Shown: positions 59,166-64,000 of the stretch, one piece after another
How positions within the stretch are numbered: the first letter of the stretch is position 1
Layout: every line of letters begins with the position of its first letter
Assembly (NCBI GenBank): GCA_026120035.1
Contig: JALRME010000013.1
Location: 620,001-684,000, forward strand
Direction: 5' to 3'
Source of the DNA: Coleophoma eucalyptorum
Taxonomy: Eukaryota; Ascomycota; Leotiomycetes; Helotiales; Dermateaceae
DNA: 64,000 nucleotides
Notes under the pieces: generated by a model
What the model saw: the letters and a program-made list of their open reading frames with translations, nothing else
Databases searched by the model: none
What the model was told of the DNA's origin: nothing
Position numbers and translations under genes: made by a program

Positions 59166-61352
59166 CTACGCAACAGGGTAAAGTTTTGCGGGGAGCGAGC
59201 CATCCTCGGTCTTATCTCCCATGTGCAACTTCCCATTGTACAAGTAAGGCGTCATATTGTTGACATCCGGCAAACCAAATAATTCCCTCATATGACGTGC
59301 GACTTCTTCTGAAGCCGGCCTTGCCGGCCTGTTCTGATGCTTTTCCCAGCTCATCTCCTTTCTGAACCTGATAACTTCTGGCGTGAGATGCTTGCCGTAG
59401 CGTTCAGCAGACTTGCGATTGCCACGTGCTGCAATCTCTTTGCGCTTGTTCTCAAGGAACATAGGGTCTAGTGCTTTTGTGGATGGCCAGTCGGCCGGTA
59501 GTTGGATGTTACCCCACGCAGTCTTGTCGAATTTGCCAGTGGTGTTCTGTGGTGCTCGGAGGAAGGAATCAAGCTCGCTTTCTTGCGAGCTGTTTAGGTC
59601 ATTGTTGCGTCTGGCTTCAATTGACCGAGGATGGACCCTGGCGATAATGGCTTCACATTGCGTAATATCTTGTGATTTATCGTCTCCGTCGGGCAACTTG
59701 TGCGATGGATGGCTTCTTTGATTTAAATTGGTAATTTGCATAGGCGTAACGTCTGTTTGCTGGAGGACTGGATGTTTAGTGCTTTGGTCATTGTTGATTG
59801 CTTCCTCAATCTGGCGTAACCCATCCTCAGTTGTAACTTTATCCGTTATTGAACAGATGACTGTTTTGGTTGTTGTTGATGGTGTTGTTGGCGCCCTTGT
59901 CCTTTTGAAAGGAACCATCAGTTCGCCGTGGGTTTCGAAGGCAGGAGGTTGATACGCCATGTTATCGTTCCCCAAGCCTATAACTTTGTTGCTGTGTTGC
60001 TTTTGGTCTGCGTACTGAGATGCAAACGACTTTACGTCGCTGAGCTTGATGAACTGTTCAACTCGCTGAAGGTTGGTCTTTCCTGCAACTCTTTGGCGAT
60101 ATATGGCAGTTATCCCTACCTTAAAGTCTTCAAATGAGACCCCTTCTACTTTACAGAGCTTCAGTAGATGCTCCAAGAAAGTCTTCCCTGGCGGCTCCGG
60201 CCATGCTGGTAGTTTAGTATGAAAACTTTCTCCCCAATCAGCTTGAAGAGCATCCAGACATCGCTGCTTTCGCATTTCATTATCACCTCTAACTCGAGGG
60301 GATCCATGATATGATCTATCATTGGTCTCTCGAATCTTTATACTCTCTGCTAAGGTCTTTTGAGAACCACCAGCAGCTTCCACTTCGGTTCTTCCAGGTT
60401 CAGTTATGTCAGACATCTCAACATCTTGCTGACCCGTGTTATTAGGCAACATCGAACCGACCAGTGCCCTGCCAACACCGTCCGCCAAAAGTACAGGCAG
60501 GTGATGAACAAGTCTCTGTCTAGTGTCATGGAGGTCCACTTCAGTATTGACATCCACAAGTGAAGGGTTAATGTTAGACGCCACGCTAACTCGTTCAGGA
60601 GTAACCCTAGAATTCGAGTTTGTGGCAGTTGCTACAGTTGAAGAAAGTTCTGCAGCGGTGCGAATAGGGCTATCACCAAAGCTGTCTGATTGATGACGAT
60701 CTTTGAAAGAAGACCTGTGAAGCTTCTTCTTGTCAATGGATCGTTGAAACGCACCAGCACTGGAATGAATTTGATCTCCTTCCTGTCCGTGTTTCGATGC
60801 AAGTCTATGCCTCTCCTCCATCTGGTGTTGTTTACAAAGGCGGCTAACATTTGAATCTGCTTTCCAAGCACTAAGTCCTGGTGTTTGCATTACAGGCTTG
60901 TCGCATCCAATTCTTTCGCACTGTTTGCCTGAAAACATGTTTGCAGATAGGTTGTTACTTGGGCCTTTTGACGATGTGGCTGATATTGGAGCACTTTTGA
61001 TGGCCACCTTTGCTCCTTTGAACACAAAGGCTGCTGACGATGCTGGATCAGGCTTTCTTGTGCAGCGATAACATCGCCAGTTTGGACTATTCGCTATTAG
61101 AAAGGGGAAATGGGCTTTGGCGAGATCATGATTCACAATACCTAACAGTCTCTCCATGTTTGTTTTCTATGTATGTAGGATGACCTGTGCTGAAAGTAAG
61201 CGGGGACATGGAACAGATTTGGGTAGAATTGACTACGTACAAATAGAATGCCAAAGAGTTTGGCAGCCGTAACATATGAAAAGTGGCTTCACATATTCTA
61301 TTGCTGGTTCTTTGCATTTCCGACAAAGTCTGCTTTTGCTAGTAGAAGACAT
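59166..61352 (-). CDS. PHD-finger protein of unknown function
   Basis: Two exons (61352-61241, 61141-59166; intron 99 nt) encode 695 residues. The first exon (MSSTSKSRLC start) provides most of an N-terminal C4HC3 PHD finger: C10, C13, C27, C30, H35 and C38. The last two ligands, C61 and C64 (WRCYRC), come from exon 2. Such fingers usually read histone H3 tails, so a chromatin role is likely by family. A second Cys/His patch (QCERIGCDKP, RLCKQHQ) at about residues 80-120 may bind zinc. The middle is disordered; a helical stretch (CKVEGVSFEDFKVGITAIYRQR) and a basic C-terminal region (RGNRKSAERYGKHL, VARHMRELFGLPDV) may be conserved. The acceptor site is chosen to keep the frame; the nearby ATG at 61157 would lose the finger. 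Confidence 0.78.
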
Positions 61353-62457
61353 TGACGAGACAGACCTGGCGTCTGTCTCACTTTGTAACTATCAAGGTCA
61401 GCAATTTTTTGTTTCTGTTCTTCATTCTTATAGAAAAGTTATAGAAAAAGCGTTGCATTTCAGGTCTTTTCAGTTTCAAATATGGTCATCATGCTGCAGG
61501 CTTCAGCGGCTTCGCAACCCAAACATCTGATTCTCTCCACGCTTTGCCGGACAGCCACTTTCTACCACAGCCTTTGGTTGACACATCCTGAAAAACGACG
61601 AGGGTCAACTCCTGATAGTGGTAGTGTCTCATAGACAACGATATAACCCTCAGATTCACTGTGTAGCGCAAGTACTTGTACGAGCACAGTCTTGCCAAAA
61701 AAGAGGGGACATAGGCGAATTGGTGAAGTCAAAAGAGATGCCGTGCTGGGACCAAAACCTGCTGAAGCTTTTAAAGCAGTCGGACCTTTTACCAGATGTT
61801 CATCATAAATGCAGTTTGTCACTAGACAGTAGGAAACTACTAGTATCATACCTTGCTAGGTGTGCCATGAAAGACATACATTGGATCCCTATTCGTAGGA
61901 GTAGGAAAACTACTAGATGAGTATTGCTTTGCATGCGGTTGGCCTGATTGTTCATGGCACGAACTTTCACGCGTGGATTCCATCTCAGCGGATTCGATGC
62001 TTTCAAATCGAAAAGCTCAACTTAGAGTACAAGCGCATCGTGAAGGCAAGACCTGCATGCTCAAGGGTAGTAGCGAGACTGAGCCAACCGCGAGGTCTAA
62101 CTGTTCGGACTCTCTCGTGATTAATGGGTGAAAGTACGTAAGCTTCGAATTCTTGCGTCAGAGCTAACTCAGCTTGGTCGAATAGAAAGGTGATAACAAG
62201 TGAAGCTCAGGTGTAGAGGAGCTGTATTGAGTACTGAAGATTGAAAGATGATTGTTTGCTTCACAAGCCAAAAAGTCGCGTTAGAGTACTCTGGATGGCG
62301 TTCACGCTAACTTATGCTTAAACCGGCAGAAACTGCTGACCGCCCACTGTATGAGGCCTAGGCTTAGAGAGAGGGAGGGACAATCGCGATGCTGCCATCT
62401 TCTATTTGCGCATTCACACAATTCAAATTGCACTGCAATCTCGCAGAGTCTTCTCTT
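61353..62457. other. Divergent promoter region, PHD-finger gene / SCY1-like gene
   Basis: 1.1 kb between divergent starts. Short frames occur but none has homology or splice support. An in-frame ATG at 62389 belongs to the SCY1-like gene's leader. Confidence 0.4.
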
Positions 62458-64000
62458 ATGGACTTCCTAAAGTCTGCGGTTGCTTCGGCAATCTCGAAAG
62501 GACCACCATTTCCCTATACGTTTGGAGACCGTGTCGATGTAGACCAATCTATCTGGACACTTTATAATGGCACCAAAAGGGTACAGATCTTGAACGTCAC
62601 TTTTTGCTAAGAACATACTTTACTGACTGTTGTATAGGAAGATGGATCAAATTGTAGTATCTTTTCCTTTGATATTACAGCAAACAAGTCTCGACTTCCA
62701 CTAGCTAGAAACGCGCTTAAGAAGCTCCGGACATTACGACATCCAGGTGTGATCAAAGTACTGGATACTGTCGAGGTATGACACGCAGAGATCGACCATC
62801 AGACCATTTCACAAACCTTTATACAGACCGAGACCTATATCTATATTGCCACGGAAAGAGTTATTCCATTAAAGTGGCACATCAAACGCAAAAGTATGAG
62901 CCCCGAAACGCTCAAATGGGGGCTGTTTAGTGTTGCAGTAAGCAAAGGCCTACTGTCCTTTGTTAGACACTTCTGATCTCGGTTTTAGCAAACGGTTAAA
63001 TTTATTAATGACGACGCGGCCTCAATTCATGGTACACTACGAGTGGCCTCCCTATATACTAGTGAAAGTGGAGAGTGGAGAATTGGTGGATTTGAGGTTC
63101 TGAGTAATGTTAAGGATGATGAAGCCATAATATACGTACGCAATCCTCATGCTATACAATCCTTCTGCCATATTTACAAAAGACAGAATTACGGTAGTCT
63201 CGTTCCAGATGCAGCTCGATACACTCCTCCAGAGCTTGCGAAGTCAGGTTGGGATGCCATCAAACGAGGCCCCATTTCAGCGGTTGATTCTTACAATTTT
63301 GGGACTTTGATTTTTGAGGTATTTAATGGTGATTTCTCAGGCGGAGATCAGGCTGGCCAGACTAAGAGCATTCCTCCAAGCATGCATTCAAGCTACAGGC
63401 GGCTTGTTAATAGCAATCCGAAATCAAGAGTCAGTGTGGGTCATTTTCTCGAACAGGGACGTCGCAGTGGAGGATTCTTTGACACAGCATTGATCAAGCT
63501 TACCGAAAGTGTGGATAATCTTGGTATGAAGTCCGAAGAAGAACGGGAAGAATTCCTCAAGTAAGTTAAATTGTCTAGCGTTGGTGAAATTTAACTAAGT
63601 TTTGCGTAGCGATTTGGATAATCTGTCTGATGATTTCCCGGAAGACTATTTCAGAATGAAAGTTCTTCCAGAATTACTCAAATCTGTTGAATTTGGAGGT
63701 GGTGGACCAAAAGTGCTGTCGGTCGTAATGAAAATCAGTACCAAACTTACGGATGAGGATTTTGAAGCCAGGGTCACACCAGTAATTGTGCGACTCTTTG
63801 CAAGTCCGGATCGAGCCATCAGGGTTGCCTTACTTGACAATTTACCATTGATGATCGATCGACTTTCGCAGAAGATCGTCAATGATAGAATATTTCCAAA
63901 TATGGTTTGTATCTTCGATTATTATCCACAGCCGTTTACTAACAACCACTCAAGGTCACTGGCTTCGTCGACGTAGCACCAGTCGTCAGAGAGCAAACTG
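62458..64000 (+). CDS. Scy1-like pseudokinase, N-terminal part (cut by window edge)
   Basis: SCYL1/Cex1-type protein linked to COPI traffic and tRNA export. Exons seen are 62458-62580, 62638-62775, 62827-62937, 62989-63560, 63610-63904 and 63955 to the end; about 428 residues are present. The kinase-like domain starts PFPYTFGDRVDVDQSIWTLYNG and continues with LKKLRTLRHPGVIKVLDTVE and TYIYIATERVIPL. Catalytic motifs are degenerate: the VAIK lysine region, HRD loop (read as IHGTLRVASLY) and DFG (IGGFE) do not match active kinases. A HEAT-repeat region begins near FPEDYFRMKVLPELL and reaches VTGFVDVAPVVREQT at the edge. I prefer the ATG at 62458 because MDFLKSAV begins the conserved part; an in-frame ATG at 62389 would add 23 residues. 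Confidence 0.92.

Noticed and set aside
61126..61326. Alternative frame with CTGHPTYIENKHGE-like peptide between the PHD exons
   Set aside because: It ends in a stop before the second CxxC pair and does not complete a PHD finger; it is intron sequence in the preferred model.

Overview
The window looks like a gene-rich euchromatic segment of a filamentous ascomycete (Pezizomycotina). The evidence is many short spliceosomal introns (mostly 44-70 nt, GTANGT donors, YAG acceptors), compact divergent and convergent gene pairs, and proteins of clearly fungal type: Mnn9-type mannosyltransferase, Ecm33, Sts1/Cut8, Rad52, a DUF2408/UPF0662 protein, and an Aco2/AcoB-type aconitase. The moderate base composition and protein flavour would suit Leotiomycetes, but class is a guess. 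I see no rRNA, tRNA, CRISPR array, intact transposon, viral insert or toxin gene.

Layout. 1-6.7 kb: start of a mitochondrial carrier (cut by the left edge), complex III subunit QCR7, Mnn9-type mannosyltransferase, and a MAG1/AlkA DNA glycosylase. 6.7-11.8 kb: 5.2 kb without a convincing gene. 11.8-16.8 kb: GPI-anchored Ecm33, a long non-coding stretch, and an unrecognised CxxC protein. 18-30.5 kb: peroxisomal acyl-CoA synthetase with a C-terminal AKL, SPF45-like splicing factor, YciI-like protein, a small acidic orphan, ribosomal stalk protein P1, DUF2408 protein, a poly-Ser orphan, Pex19 and Ubc9. 31-41 kb: asparagine synthetase, porin (VDAC), a membrane-anchored mitochondrial DnaJ protein, MetAP2 and sphingolipid delta-4 desaturase. 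41.6-50 kb: VAP/Scs2, UBXN1-like protein, Rad52, Sts1 and a second small acidic orphan related to the one at 22.8 kb. 50.6-64 kb: a 1247-aa disordered orphan, Aco2/AcoB-type aconitase, a PHD-finger protein whose zinc-binding module is split by an intron, and a Scy1-like pseudokinase cut by the right edge.

The genes are mostly unrelated housekeeping functions, as is normal for a fungal chromosome arm; I see no biosynthetic cluster or defence island. Loose themes are mitochondrial function (QCR7, porin, DnaJ protein, aconitase, carrier), peroxisome biology (acyl-CoA synthetase with PTS1, Pex19 with a CaaX box) and protein/nuclear quality control (Ubc9, Sts1, UBXN1, Rad52). All exon-intron models were built by eye. 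They keep an open frame throughout and total a multiple of three for complete genes, but none has been checked against transcripts.
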